Source: Streptomyces sp. TLI_105 | GTDB lineage: Bacteria > Actinomycetota > Actinomycetes > Streptomycetales > Streptomycetaceae | Reading direction: 5' to 3' | DNA: 64,000 nt | Assembly: GCF_900105415.1 (NCBI RefSeq) | Contig: NZ_FNSM01000001.1 | Span: forward strand, 1,922,001-1,986,000 | Shown here: positions 8,231-16,971 of the stretch, one piece after another | How positions within the stretch are numbered: position 1 is the stretch's first letter | How the letters are laid out: every line of letters begins with the position of its first letter | Notes under the pieces: generated by a model | What the model saw: the letters and a program-made list of their open reading frames with translations, nothing else | What the model was told of the DNA's origin: nothing | The model's database searches: none | Position numbers and translations under genes: made by a program

Positions 8231-9118
8231 ATGCCGAAGAAGGACGGCGGGAGGAAGAAGCGGGAGGCCCCGGCTCCCGAGCCCGTGCTGCGCGACCTCC
8301 TGCGCCTCCCCGAGGGCGAGCGGATCGACCTCGCCGCGTACGACGCGGGGGCGACCCCGGCCGGCCCCGCCGACAAGACGGCGGGTCTTGCCGCCACCGC
8401 CGCCCTCGGGCCGCGCCTCGCCGACCTCCAGGAGCGGCTGTACGCGGCGAGCACCGCCGGCGACCGCCGGCGGCTGCTCCTCGTCCTCCAGGGCATGGAC
8501 ACCAGCGGCAAGGGCGGCACGGTCAAGCACGTCATCGGCCTCTTCAACCCCTCCGGCTGCCGCATCCACGCCTTCAAGGCGCCGACGCAGGAGGAGCGGA
8601 ACCACCCCTTCCTCTGGCGGATCATGCGGGCGCTCCCCCAACCGGGCGAGATCGGCATCTTCGACCGCTCGCACTACGAGGACGTCCTCATCGCCCGCGT
8701 CCACGACCTGGTCCCGCGCCGCCTGCTCGGCCGCCGCTACGGCCAGATCAACCGCTTCGAGAAGTCCCTCGCGGAGGACGGGGTGACCGTGATCAAGGTC
8801 TTCCTCCACCTCTCGTACGAGGAACAGCGCGCCCGGCTCCTCGCGCGCCTGGACAACCCCGACAAGCACTGGAAGTTCAACCGGGGCGACATCGAGGAGC
8901 GGGCGCTGTGGCCGGCGTACCAGCAGGCGTACGAGCTCGCCCTCGAACGCTGCGCGACGGACGAGGCTCCCTGGTACCTGGTCCCGGCGGACCGCAAGTG
9001 GTACCGCAACTGGGCGATCAGCAGACTGCTGCTCGAACACTTGGAGGAGCTGGACCCGCGGTACCCGCCGGGGGACTTCGACGTGAAGGAGTGCCGGGCG
9101 CGGCTGCTCGCCACGTGA
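8231..9118 (+). CDS. Polyphosphate kinase 2 family protein
   Basis: 295 residues. Walker A is GMDTSGKGGT (88-97) and Walker B/lid is DRSHYEDV (145-152). The PPK2 signature continues with WKFNRGDIEERALW and WYLVPADRKWYRNW. These enzymes use polyphosphate to phosphorylate nucleoside mono- or diphosphates. The length and NPSGCRIHAFKAPT segment fit the single-domain PPK2 group; AMP versus ADP preference cannot be read here. GGAAGGGGCGACGG precedes the ATG. Confidence 0.93.
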   Translation: MPKKDGGRKKREAPAPEPVLRDLLRLPEGERIDLAAYDAGATPAGPADKTAGLAATAALGPRLADLQERLYAASTAGDRRRLLLVLQGMDTSGKGGTVKHVIGLFNPSGCRIHAFKAPTQEERNHPFLWRIMRALPQPGEIGIFDRSHYEDVLIARVHDLVPRRLLGRRYGQINRFEKSLAEDGVTVIKVFLHLSYEEQRARLLARLDNPDKHWKFNRGDIEERALWPAYQQAYELALERCATDEAPWYLVPADRKWYRNWAISRLLLEHLEELDPRYPPGDFDVKECRARLLAT

Positions 9119-9171
9119 GCCGATCCGGCGGGTGACGGTCGAGCCGCCAGCCGATAATCACTTTGATCGAT

Positions 9172-9184
9172 TAACTTCCGACCG
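9172..9184 (+). promoter_or_regulatory. Candidate promoter of a leaderless transcript
   Basis: An unusually AT-rich patch ends in TAACTT (9172-9177, fits TAnnnT) seven bases before the GTG at 9184. No ribosome site is visible, so transcription may start at the start codon. The -35 element is not obvious. Confidence 0.35.
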
Positions 9185-10062
9185 TGAACACTTCTGCACG
9201 AAAATTGGCGGTGCTCGGTCTTCTGGGCGCCGCCCTCGTCGGCTGCGGCGGCGGTACGGCCGAAACCCCGGCGCCGAAGGCGAAGGCGGCCGTCGTCGAC
9301 AGCCCCTCGCCCCAGCCCAGCGCGGCCGCGCCCGGCCCCAAGCCCGCGCGCGTCCCCGCCGCCCCGCCCACCATGGCGCCCGGACCCGGCGGCCTCACCC
9401 CCGTCTACACGCACCGCGCGAAGAGCACCGAGAAGGTCGTCGCGCTCACGTTCGACGCCGACATGACGGCCGACCAGGGGCCCCGCGCCGCGCGCGGCGA
9501 GCACTTCGACAACCCCGAGCTCATCGCCACCCTGCGCCGGCTCAAGGTGGACGCGACCGTGTTCATGACCGGCCGCTGGGCGGAGGAGTACCCGGACCAG
9601 GCCAAGTCCATCGGCGGCGATCCGCGCTTCGAGATCGCCAACCACTCCTACAGCCACTACTCCTTCTCGTCCCCCTGCTACGGCCTGCCGACCGTCCCCC
9701 GGCCCGACATGGCGTCCGACGTTCAGCGCGCCTTCGACGCCTTCCGGGACGCCGGGGCCGTCAACGTCGTCCCGTACTTCCGCTTCCCCGGCGGCTGCTA
9801 CGACGACGCGGCCCTGCGCGCCCTCGCCCCCGCCGGCGTCACCGCCGTCCAGTGGGACGTCGTCAGCGGCGACGCCTTCGCGAAGGACGCGGACGCCGTC
9901 GCCGAACAGGTCCTCGACGGCGTGAAGCCCGGCTCGCTCGTCGTCATGCACTGCACGCGCAGCGCCGCCCCCGTGACCGAGCGGGCGATCCGCCGGATCG
10001 TCCCGGAGCTCCGCGCCCGCGGCTACCGCTTCGTCAAGGTCTCGGAACTCATGAGCCGCTGA
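9184..10062 (+). CDS. Lipoprotein polysaccharide deacetylase (NodB domain)
   Basis: 292 residues. A lipobox LVGC near residue 20 follows a short hydrophobic segment, so the protein is probably anchored to the outer face of the membrane. A Pro/Ala-rich linker spans about 25-75. The NodB domain has the metal motif TFDAD and NHSYSH, then the RFPGG arginine motif and a late VVMHC. It likely deacetylates cell-wall glycan, though the substrate is unproven. It starts at GTG 9184 without a Shine-Dalgarno. Confidence 0.9.
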   Translation: MNTSARKLAVLGLLGAALVGCGGGTAETPAPKAKAAVVDSPSPQPSAAAPGPKPARVPAAPPTMAPGPGGLTPVYTHRAKSTEKVVALTFDADMTADQGPRAARGEHFDNPELIATLRRLKVDATVFMTGRWAEEYPDQAKSIGGDPRFEIANHSYSHYSFSSPCYGLPTVPRPDMASDVQRAFDAFRDAGAVNVVPYFRFPGGCYDDAALRALAPAGVTAVQWDVVSGDAFAKDADAVAEQVLDGVKPGSLVVMHCTRSAAPVTERAIRRIVPELRARGYRFVKVSELMSR

Positions 10063-10071
10063 CCCGGCGCC

Positions 10072-10722
10072 TCACTCCAGACGCGCCGTCGCCCGGCACG
10101 CGAGCGCCGCCGTCGCCGCCGCCAGGAGCAGCGCGCCGCCGCAGGCGAGCCAGGGCGGGTCGACGGTCGCCGTGCGGGCCCCGGCGACCAGGACGGTCAT
10201 CGCGGACTTCGCCGGGGACCCCGTGGTCACGAGCGCGAGGAGGGAGCCGAGGACGAGGGCGGCGAGGGACCAGCCCGGGGCCCGGAGGAAGGGGCGGGAG
10301 GCCAGCGCGCCGACGGCGGCGCCCGTCAGGGCACAGGCCAGGGCCGCCGGCAGCCCCGTGAGGACGGCGGCGAGCGGGGTGACCCCGCGCCGGTCGCCGA
10401 CCGCCGTCACCGCGAGCACGGCGACCGTTCCGACGAGCACCGGCCAGGCGACCCCGGTGAGCAGCGCCGCGAGGTGCGCGCGGCCCCGGCCGGCGGCCGC
10501 CGCGACCACGCTCCGGGCGGCGGGCGGCTCCTGGGTGAGACAGATCCGCACGGTCCAGGCGGCCACCGGGAGCAGGGCGGCCGCGGTGAACCCGAGCGCC
10601 CCGAGCACCGGCTCGCCGGCCTGGACGCCGACGCCGATGAAGGCCGCGTAGAGGAGCAGCGGTGCCAGCCAGCGCTGGGACCGGAGCAGCAGACCCGACT
10701 GGTAGCGCAGGAGCGCCGTCAT
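10072..10722 (-). CDS. ABC transporter permease-like membrane protein
   Basis: 216 residues with about six hydrophobic segments, no signal peptide and no recognisable catalytic motif. Its ATG lies inside the stop region of the ABC ATPase gene (ATGA overlap), so the two are translationally coupled and form one exporter or ABC-2-like unit. The substrate is unknown. Confidence 0.75.
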   Translation of the reverse strand: MTALLRYQSGLLLRSQRWLAPLLLYAAFIGVGVQAGEPVLGALGFTAAALLPVAAWTVRICLTQEPPAARSVVAAAAGRGRAHLAALLTGVAWPVLVGTVAVLAVTAVGDRRGVTPLAAVLTGLPAALACALTGAAVGALASRPFLRAPGWSLAALVLGSLLALVTTGSPAKSAMTVLVAGARTATVDPPWLACGGALLLAAATAALACRATARLE

Positions 10723-11711
10723 ACCCGTACGCCTTCGGTGCCGAGGTGGTGGATGTGCCAGGACGCGGCGAGCAGTGCGCCGAGGAGGGCGTCGGAGTGC
10801 GCCGCGTCGACGGTGAGGACGAGGGTGTCGTCGTCGGTGCCGGGGGCGACCGCGGGGCCGCCGGGCAGGCGTCCGGGAAGCGGTCGCCCGCCGGAGGCGA
10901 CGATACGGACGGAGGGCCGGGGGGCGGCGGGAGCGGACACCGACAGGGGCACGGCGGGAGCGGGCTCGGGCCTGCCCCTCGAAAGACCGGCCACCGTCGT
11001 CCCGGGCCCCGGCCGAGCCTCCCGGAGGCCCACGCCCGTCGCCGCGGGCTCGGGCCCGGCCGCCGGGACTCCGAGCCCCGGCCCCGCGAGCCCGGGAGGC
11101 GTCGTCCCCCGTACCCGGCCGCCCTCCACCCCGTACACCGCCGCCGCCTCCCCCTCCAGTCGGCGTGGGTCGTGGTCGACGAAGACGACCGCCGCGCCCG
11201 CCGCGAGACGCTCGCGGACGGCGGTGTCCAGCTCGGCGCGGGCACCGGTGTCGAGGCCGGTCCAGGCCTCGTCGAGGACGAGCAGGGCCGGGTCGGCGAG
11301 GAGGGCCTGGGCGACGGCGACCTTCTGGCTGGTGCCCTTGGAGAGCTTCGCGAGCCCGGTCCCGGCGTGCTCCTCGACCCCGAAGCGCTCCAGCCACTCC
11401 CCCGCCCGGGCCCGCGCCGCCGCCCGGCCGAGGCCGTGGACGCGGCCGAGGTGGACCAGGTAGTCGACGGCCGTGAACGGCAGGGCGACGGGGAAGCGCT
11501 CGGGGACGTACGCGGTGCGGGCCGGCCGGCCGGTGACGCGCCCCTCGGTGGGCGCGTCGATCCCGGCGATCAGCCGGAGCAGCGTGGACTTGCCGGTGCC
11601 GTTGGTGCCGACGACCCGGACGAGCGCGGCGGCGGGCAGGTCGAGCGAGACCTCCCGCAGCGCCCACGGCCCGCGGAGGCCGTGCCGCCGCCCGACGTGC
11701 TCCAGCCTCAA
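10719..11711 (-). CDS. ABC transporter ATP-binding protein with a long C-terminal extension
   Basis: 330 residues. The ATPase core spans 1-200: Walker A GTNGTGKS (35-42), signature LSKGTSQKV (123-131), Walker B LLVLDEAW (143-150) and a switch His in FVDHD (H180). Residues 205-290 are a Pro/Gly/Ala linker, and 290-330 form a small predicted alpha/beta segment, which is unusual. The TTG start at 11711 overlaps the upstream AIM24 gene's TGA, and the stop overlaps the permease ATG. The three genes are therefore one coupled operon. Confidence 0.88.
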   Translation of the reverse strand: MRLEHVGRRHGLRGPWALREVSLDLPAAALVRVVGTNGTGKSTLLRLIAGIDAPTEGRVTGRPARTAYVPERFPVALPFTAVDYLVHLGRVHGLGRAAARARAGEWLERFGVEEHAGTGLAKLSKGTSQKVAVAQALLADPALLVLDEAWTGLDTGARAELDTAVRERLAAGAAVVFVDHDPRRLEGEAAAVYGVEGGRVRGTTPPGLAGPGLGVPAAGPEPAATGVGLREARPGPGTTVAGLSRGRPEPAPAVPLSVSAPAAPRPSVRIVASGGRPLPGRLPGGPAVAPGTDDDTLVLTVDAAHSDALLGALLAASWHIHHLGTEGVRV

Positions 11712-12385
11712 TGCGAGGGGTTCTTCTGCGGGGTGAGCTCGCTCGGCCGGACGACGACGAAGCCCTGCCCCTCCAGCTTCAGCTGCACCGCCTCGCCCGA
11801 GCCGCCGCGGATCATCGAGCCGAGCGACTGCGAGCGGTGCAGGGAGGTGTGGAGCTGCTCGCTCCAGCCGACGACGGCGTCGGTGTCGACGTACACCGGG
11901 GCCTGCGGGGTGACGGGGATGACGATCGGGTTGCCCTCGCACATCAGGGCGATCTTGCCGTGGCCGGTGAAGACGGAGTTGAAGAGGCCGCCGCCGGTCA
12001 TGCCGGCGCCCTTCACGGTCCTGATGTCGTAGTGGAGCGTGGAGTCGAAGCAGAGCACGTTGCGGCCGTTGACGGTGAAGGCCTCGCCCTGCTCGATCTC
12101 GACGATGAAGCAGTTCTGCGCCTCGTGCGCGAACCAGGCCTCGCCCTGGCCGCGTACGGCCATCAGCGGCAGGCCCTCGCCGGTGACGGCGCGCTTGAGG
12201 AGGCCGCCGATGCCCTGGCCCTTGCGCTCGAACTGGAGGTCGCCGCGGAAGGCGATCATCGAACCCTGGCGGGCGTGCATCTCGCCGTTCACGGTGTACT
12301 TGACCGATTTGGCGTTCTGCAGGGTCATCCCCGGGAAGGCCGCCGCCTCGGCGAGGTGCTCGCCGGCAAAAAGATCGCTCTTCAT
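11708..12385 (-). CDS. AIM24 family protein
   Basis: 225 residues with the AIM24/TRAP-like beta-fold pattern: repeated short beta strands, TVNGEMHARQGSMIAFRG near residue 30, and GGGLFNSVFTGHGKIAL near 130. Bacterial members have no settled function; yeast Aim24 is mitochondrial. The ATG at 12385 is chosen because AGGA lies nine bases upstream; an ATG three codons earlier is possible. It is the first gene of the coupled operon with the ABC ATPase and permease, suggesting a membrane-associated role. Confidence 0.85.
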   Translation of the reverse strand: MKSDLFAGEHLAEAAAFPGMTLQNAKSVKYTVNGEMHARQGSMIAFRGDLQFERKGQGIGGLLKRAVTGEGLPLMAVRGQGEAWFAHEAQNCFIVEIEQGEAFTVNGRNVLCFDSTLHYDIRTVKGAGMTGGGLFNSVFTGHGKIALMCEGNPIVIPVTPQAPVYVDTDAVVGWSEQLHTSLHRSQSLGSMIRGGSGEAVQLKLEGQGFVVVRPSELTPQKNPSH

Positions 12386-12456
12386 GAGGGGCATCCTGGC
12401 CCGGAAGCGATGATTCCCACAAGAATCGCTCCCGACCTCGATGGCAGACTTGCCGG

Positions 12457-13167
12457 GTGAGCAGCAACGAGACCGATCTCCGCGACGAGAAGCCCCAGTT
12501 CGTCCTCCCCCTGGTCGTCCGGATCGAGCGCGACGCGCCCCCGAGCCGCACCGACGCCCTGGAGACCGCGGCGCGGGCCGTCCTGGAGATCCTGACCGAC
12601 GACCGTTCCCTCGGCGAGGGCGAGTGGGCACAGGCGATCACCGACTGGCAGGACGCCCGGATCCGCAAGGTGGTGCGCCGGGCGCGCGGCGCGGAGTGGC
12701 GCCGCGCGAACACGCTGCCGGGGATCACGGTCACCGGCGCGGAGGCGGAGGTGCGGGTCTTCCCGCCGGTCCCGCTCGACGGCTGGCCCAAGGAGCTCGC
12801 GAAGCTCCAGGTCTCGGGCACCGACCTCGACGACCCGGCCGCGCCCGGCCCCGTACCGGAGGGTGCGGCGGTGCTCTGGCTCAACCCGGAGCTCGACATG
12901 TCGGCCGGCAAGGCGATGGCCCAGGCAGGACACGGGGCGCAGCTGCTGTGGTGGGCGATGCCGGACGCCGACCGGAAGGCCTGGCGCGAGGCGGGCTTCC
13001 CGCTCGCGGTGCGGACCGCGACGGCCGAGGACTGGTCGGAGCTGACGGCGAGCGGCCTCCCGGTGGTGCGGGACGCGGGCTTCACGGAGATCGCCCCGGG
13101 TTCGTGCACGGTGGTGTCCGAGGGCGGTACGCGTTTCGCCCCGCAGCTGCGGCTCCCCCGGCCCTGA
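12457..13167 (+). CDS. Peptidyl-tRNA hydrolase PTH2-type protein
   Basis: 236 residues. The C-terminal 95 residues carry the PTH2 hallmark: LNPELDMSAGKAMAQAGHGAQL (L142, D147, K152, H161), followed by WREAGFPLAVR and VRDAGFTEIAPGS. The first 130 residues are an actinobacterial extension I do not recognise. PTH2 enzymes release peptidyl groups from tRNA, and a typical PTH1 usually exists elsewhere, so this may be an accessory enzyme. It starts at GTG 12457 and is divergent from the AIM24 operon. Confidence 0.82.
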   Translation: MSSNETDLRDEKPQFVLPLVVRIERDAPPSRTDALETAARAVLEILTDDRSLGEGEWAQAITDWQDARIRKVVRRARGAEWRRANTLPGITVTGAEAEVRVFPPVPLDGWPKELAKLQVSGTDLDDPAAPGPVPEGAAVLWLNPELDMSAGKAMAQAGHGAQLLWWAMPDADRKAWREAGFPLAVRTATAEDWSELTASGLPVVRDAGFTEIAPGSCTVVSEGGTRFAPQLRLPRP

Positions 13168-13260
13168 CCGACGGCCACCCCGGCGGGCCGGTGGCCGGGC
13201 GGCCGGGTGTCGGACCCGTGCCGTAGCGTGCGGCGGATCGTGCACTTCGAGGAGATCCGC

Positions 13261-14397
13261 ATGTCCGTTCACGCCCGGCTCCGGGCCGCCGTCCCCGCCC
13301 CCCTGTCCTCGCCCGAGGCCGGTCCGCCGCAGATCGCGGGCCTGCCGGGGTGCAGGATGCTCGTCCAGGCGAGCGACGAGGAGGTCGTGGCGCAACCCCT
13401 GGACGACGTCTTCGCCGCGGTTCCGGCGGCCCGGGTCCGCTTCCCCGCTCCCTGGCCGCGCCGCCGCGGGACCTGGGAGGTGGCGCCGGACGCGAGCCTG
13501 GCCGTCTTCGCCGGGGTGCACGCGGTGCGCGCCGTGGAGCCGTCGGGGGCGACGCGCTGGGAGGTCCGGCACGGATGCTGGTACGGCGCGTGCCGGGAGA
13601 TGCACGAGTCGTACGAGGAGTACGCGGAGGACCGGGACCACCGCTACCCGGACGGGGGTTCGGTCGGCTTCTCCGCGGACGGGAAGCTCGTCTGGGCCCA
13701 TGTGCGCGGCCCGTTGCCCGAGGGCGAGCTGAACCCGGACACCGTCGACGAATGGCTGGTGGTCGACGCCGCCGACGGTCGCGTGCTCGCCCGTGGCAAC
13801 GCCGAGGCCGCGGCGGCCGGCAGCTTCCACCTCCCCCACCCGACCGATCCCCGTCGGATGGGCCTCAGCATCGGCGAGGGTCAGGACGGCGCGCCGCTGC
13901 GCCTGGGCGACTGGGACGGAGAGCGGCTGGACGTCACGTACGTGGAGGGCGACCTCTGCCTGCTGGACGTGAGTCCCTCGGGCGAGCGGCTCATGACGGT
14001 CTCCCACGACCAGGACGAGCTCTCCGTCCGCGACTTCGAAGGCCACCTGGTGGAGGGGCTGGAATGGGACGCCGACTCGGTGCTGCCCCCGCACCCCGAC
14101 GCCCCGTCGGGCGACGGGGCCGACGAGGACGAGGCGCCCGTCTACTGGGACTGGGCGGGCGGCTTCGTGGACGAGACGACCCTCGTCGTCTCGACGGTGG
14201 AGAGCGACGACGAATGGGGCGAGGCCCGGCACTGGCTGCTCGACACCACGGGAACGCACGGACTCCGGCCGGTCGTCTACCCGTCCCCGCCCTCCGGCCT
14301 GCCGACCGCACTCGGGTACGGCGCCTGGGCGACGGCGTCCGAGTCCGGTGACGCCCTGCACCTCTGGGGGACGGCCGAAGCTCAAATGAAGCTCTGA
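13261..14397 (+). CDS. Conserved hypothetical, predicted beta-propeller-like protein
   Basis: 378 residues, not recognised at family level. Repeated blocks such as VGFSADGKLVWA, DEWLVVDAADGRVLARG and LDVSPSGERLMTVSHDQDELSVRD resemble WD40/quinoprotein propeller blades. No signal peptide or membrane segment is present, so it is probably cytosolic. GAGGAGATCCGC precedes the ATG. It stands alone and codirectional with the DUF692 operon 74 bp downstream; no functional link can be claimed. Confidence 0.7.
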   Translation: MSVHARLRAAVPAPLSSPEAGPPQIAGLPGCRMLVQASDEEVVAQPLDDVFAAVPAARVRFPAPWPRRRGTWEVAPDASLAVFAGVHAVRAVEPSGATRWEVRHGCWYGACREMHESYEEYAEDRDHRYPDGGSVGFSADGKLVWAHVRGPLPEGELNPDTVDEWLVVDAADGRVLARGNAEAAAAGSFHLPHPTDPRRMGLSIGEGQDGAPLRLGDWDGERLDVTYVEGDLCLLDVSPSGERLMTVSHDQDELSVRDFEGHLVEGLEWDADSVLPPHPDAPSGDGADEDEAPVYWDWAGGFVDETTLVVSTVESDDEWGEARHWLLDTTGTHGLRPVVYPSPPSGLPTALGYGAWATASESGDALHLWGTAEAQMKL

Positions 14398-14471
14398 ACC
14401 TCGGCCCCGTGGGGTTCGGATGAGGTCGCCTGGGCCATCACGTGAGGGACTGAGGACCGAAGGAGGGGGAC

Positions 14472-15860
14472 ATGACGGAACTCGGCATCGGCATCGGCTG
14501 GCGTCCCGAGATCGCGGAGGTGGTGGAGGCGCTGCCCGGCGTCGACTGGGTGGAGGTCGTCGCGGAGAACATCTGCGCGGACCATCTGCCCGACTCCCTG
14601 ACCCGGCTGCGCGAGCGCGGCGTGACGGTCGTGCCGCACGGCGTCTCGCTCGGGCTCGGCGGCGCGGACCGGCCGGACCCGGCGCGGCTCGCGGCGCTCG
14701 GCGAGAAGGCGGTGGCCCTGGGGGCGCCGCTGGTCACGGAGCACATCGCGTTCGTACGGGCCGGGGGGCCGCTCACCGCGACCCCGCTGCTCGAAGCGGG
14801 CCACCTGCTGCCCGTGCCCCGCACACGGGACGCCCTCGACGTGCTCTGCGAGAACGTGCGCATCGCGCAGGACGCGCTGCCCGTGCCGCTCGCCCTGGAG
14901 AACATCGCGGCCCTGATCGCCTGGCCGGGCGAGGAGATGACGGAGGGGCAGTTCCTGGCGGAGCTGGTGGAGCGTACGGGGGTACGGCTCCTCGTCGACG
15001 TCGCCAACCTGCACACCAACCACGTCAACCGGGGCGAGGACCCGGCGCGGGCCCTGTCCGAGCTGCCGGTCGAGGCGATCGCGTACGTGCACGTGGCGGG
15101 TGGTGTCGAGCGGGACGGTGTCTGGCACGACACCCACGCCCACCCGGTACCGCCCGCCGTCCTCGACATCCTGTCGGACCTCACGTCGCGGGTGTCCCCG
15201 CCGGGGGTACTGCTGGAACGGGACGACGACTTCCCGCCGACGGAGGAGCTGGCGGCGGAACTGGAGGCGGTGGCCTCTGTGGGCATACGTTCCGCAAGGG
15301 CGGAACGGGTGGGCACGGCCCACGCGCACGGCGCCCGTCCGCTGGTACCCGCACCCCGACGGCCGTCCCTGCTGATCGGCGCCGGCGCGAGGGCCTCGGG
15401 CGGCCCGATGCCGAGCGCCGCCCCCACCCTCCACGACCCCGCCCCGCGAGAAGGCGCCCGCCAGCGCCTGGCCGTGACCCAAGCCGCCCTCCTCTCCGCG
15501 CTCGTCGCCGGCACCCCCGTCCCCGAAGGTTTCGACACCCGTCGGATCGGGGTCCAGAGCCGCGCCCTCGCGGCCAAGCGGGCCGGGGTCGTGGCGAAGG
15601 TCGCGCCGGAGCTGCCGGAGATCCTCGGCAAGGGCTTCCGGCCCGCGTTCCTCGCGTACGCCCGGTCCCGTCCCATGACCGGCGGCTACCGCCGGGACGC
15701 GCTCGACTTCGTCGAGCACCTGCTGCTCGCCGGCCGGCCGGAGGACCCGGTGGCACGGCGGCGGCTCACGGAGTGGTGGCAGGACCGTTCCGGCAGCCGC
15801 CCGCCGGGCCGTGCCACCCGGCTCGTACGGGCCGCCCGCCACGCCCTCGTACGGAGATGA
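14472..15860 (+). CDS. DUF692 multinuclear non-haem iron (MNIO) enzyme with fused partner-like C-terminal domain
   Basis: 462 residues. Residues 1-260 form the DUF692 TIM barrel with a full candidate metal-ligand set: H56 ([10 protein letters not shown]), E90/H91, E143 (ALENIA), D176 and N179 ([10 protein letters not shown]), H207, D220/H222 (DTHAHP) and E249. Such enzymes oxidatively modify Cys or other residues of RiPP precursors (MbnB, TglH, bufferin families). Residues 330-450 resemble the DUF2063/HvfC-type partner that binds substrate, so enzyme and partner appear fused by a Pro/Ala linker. A strong AAGGAGGGGG lies before the ATG. The stop overlaps the next ATG, which ties this enzyme to the Cys-rich membrane protein that follows. 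Confidence 0.88.
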   Translation: MTELGIGIGWRPEIAEVVEALPGVDWVEVVAENICADHLPDSLTRLRERGVTVVPHGVSLGLGGADRPDPARLAALGEKAVALGAPLVTEHIAFVRAGGPLTATPLLEAGHLLPVPRTRDALDVLCENVRIAQDALPVPLALENIAALIAWPGEEMTEGQFLAELVERTGVRLLVDVANLHTNHVNRGEDPARALSELPVEAIAYVHVAGGVERDGVWHDTHAHPVPPAVLDILSDLTSRVSPPGVLLERDDDFPPTEELAAELEAVASVGIRSARAERVGTAHAHGARPLVPAPRRPSLLIGAGARASGGPMPSAAPTLHDPAPREGARQRLAVTQAALLSALVAGTPVPEGFDTRRIGVQSRALAAKRAGVVAKVAPELPEILGKGFRPAFLAYARSRPMTGGYRRDALDFVEHLLLAGRPEDPVARRRLTEWWQDRSGSRPPGRATRLVRAARHALVRR

Positions 15861-16924
15861 CCGTGAACTTCCTCCTCGTCCTCGTCTACCTCGCGGGCGC
15901 CGTCGGCATCGCCCTCGTCATCACCCGGGTCGTCCGGACGCGCGGCGGTCCCGGCGGGCCCGTCCACGACCGGTACGAGGTCGCCTTCCTCAACGGCGGC
16001 CCGGCCCGCGTCGTCGACACCGCGCTCGCCGCCCTCCAGGCGGACGGCAGGATCGCGATCGGCGGCCCCGGCATCGTCGCGGTCGTCCGCCCCACCGCGT
16101 ACGACCCGGTGGAGCGCGCCGTCCTCCAGGAGCACGCCGCCGCGCCGCACGGGGCCCTGCACCATCTGCGTCTCGGTGTGATGCGGCACCCTGCGGTCCA
16201 GGAGATCGGCGACGGCCTCGCGGCGCGGGGGCTGATCGTCGCACCGGCGACGCGGCGGACCACGGCCCGCTGGTGTGCCGCCCTCGGTCTGACGGCCTTC
16301 GTGCTCTTCCCGGTCTCGATCCTCCTCACCGTGATCGACTTCGCTGGCGACCCGGAGTTCCGGCTCCCGTTCGTCATCAAGGTGCTGCCGGTGCTGCTCG
16401 CCGCCGGGATCACCGCGATCGTCTGCGGCTCGATCTCCGCCGGGCAGGTCACCTCGGCCGGCCGCCGTGCGGTCTTCGCGTACGGACGGGCGCACGGCCA
16501 TCTCGCCGACGCCGGGCATCTCGTGGCCCTGCACGGGCTGCGGGCCGTGCCGGATCCGGTGCTCCGGGAGCAGCTCGTCGCCGCCGCCCGGTTCTACGGG
16601 CCGCCGCGGCGGCGGAACGGGCGCCGCGGGCGGCCCTCGCCGTCGCCGTCGCACTTCTCCTCCTCGGACGCGGCCGTCCTCGGGGTGGCGACCGAGTGGT
16701 GCGCGACCAACAGCTCCTGCGGAGGAGGGGGCGGGAGCTCCTGCTCGGGTGGTGGGAGCTCTTGTTCGGGCGGCGGCGGTTCCTGCTCGTCCGGGTCCTG
16801 TTCCTCCGGTTCCTGCTCCGGAGGCGGATCGAGCTGCGGCAGCTCCGGAGGCGGGTCGAGCTGCGGAAGCTCCAGCTCGTGTTCGAGTTCGAGCTCCAGC
16901 TCGTGTTCCAGCTCCAGCGGCTGA
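15857..16924 (+). CDS. TIGR04222-type membrane protein with Cys/Ser/Gly-rich tail
   Basis: 355 residues, translated from an ATG overlapping the DUF692 stop (ATGA). Hydrophobic segments lie at about 4-24, 143-165 and 172-195. Arginine-rich loops flank segments 1 and 3, so by the positive-inside rule the C-terminal part is cytosolic. Residues 283-355 are low complexity: 11 Cys separated almost only by Ser and Gly, preceded by an RRRNGRRGR basic patch. The domain between segments 1 and 2 matches my memory of the TIGR04222 model, found on proteins with Cys-rich low-complexity ends. It is the probable substrate of the upstream MNIO enzyme. No leader-peptide gene was seen. Confidence 0.85.
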   Translation: MTVNFLLVLVYLAGAVGIALVITRVVRTRGGPGGPVHDRYEVAFLNGGPARVVDTALAALQADGRIAIGGPGIVAVVRPTAYDPVERAVLQEHAAAPHGALHHLRLGVMRHPAVQEIGDGLAARGLIVAPATRRTTARWCAALGLTAFVLFPVSILLTVIDFAGDPEFRLPFVIKVLPVLLAAGITAIVCGSISAGQVTSAGRRAVFAYGRAHGHLADAGHLVALHGLRAVPDPVLREQLVAAARFYGPPRRRNGRRGRPSPSPSHFSSSDAAVLGVATEWCATNSSCGGGGGSSCSGGGSSCSGGGGSCSSGSCSSGSCSGGGSSCGSSGGGSSCGSSSSCSSSSSSSCSSSSG

Positions 16925-16971
16925 GGGCCGATCGGGTGGCGGGCGTGCCCCTCGTCCCGTAGAACCGGGGC

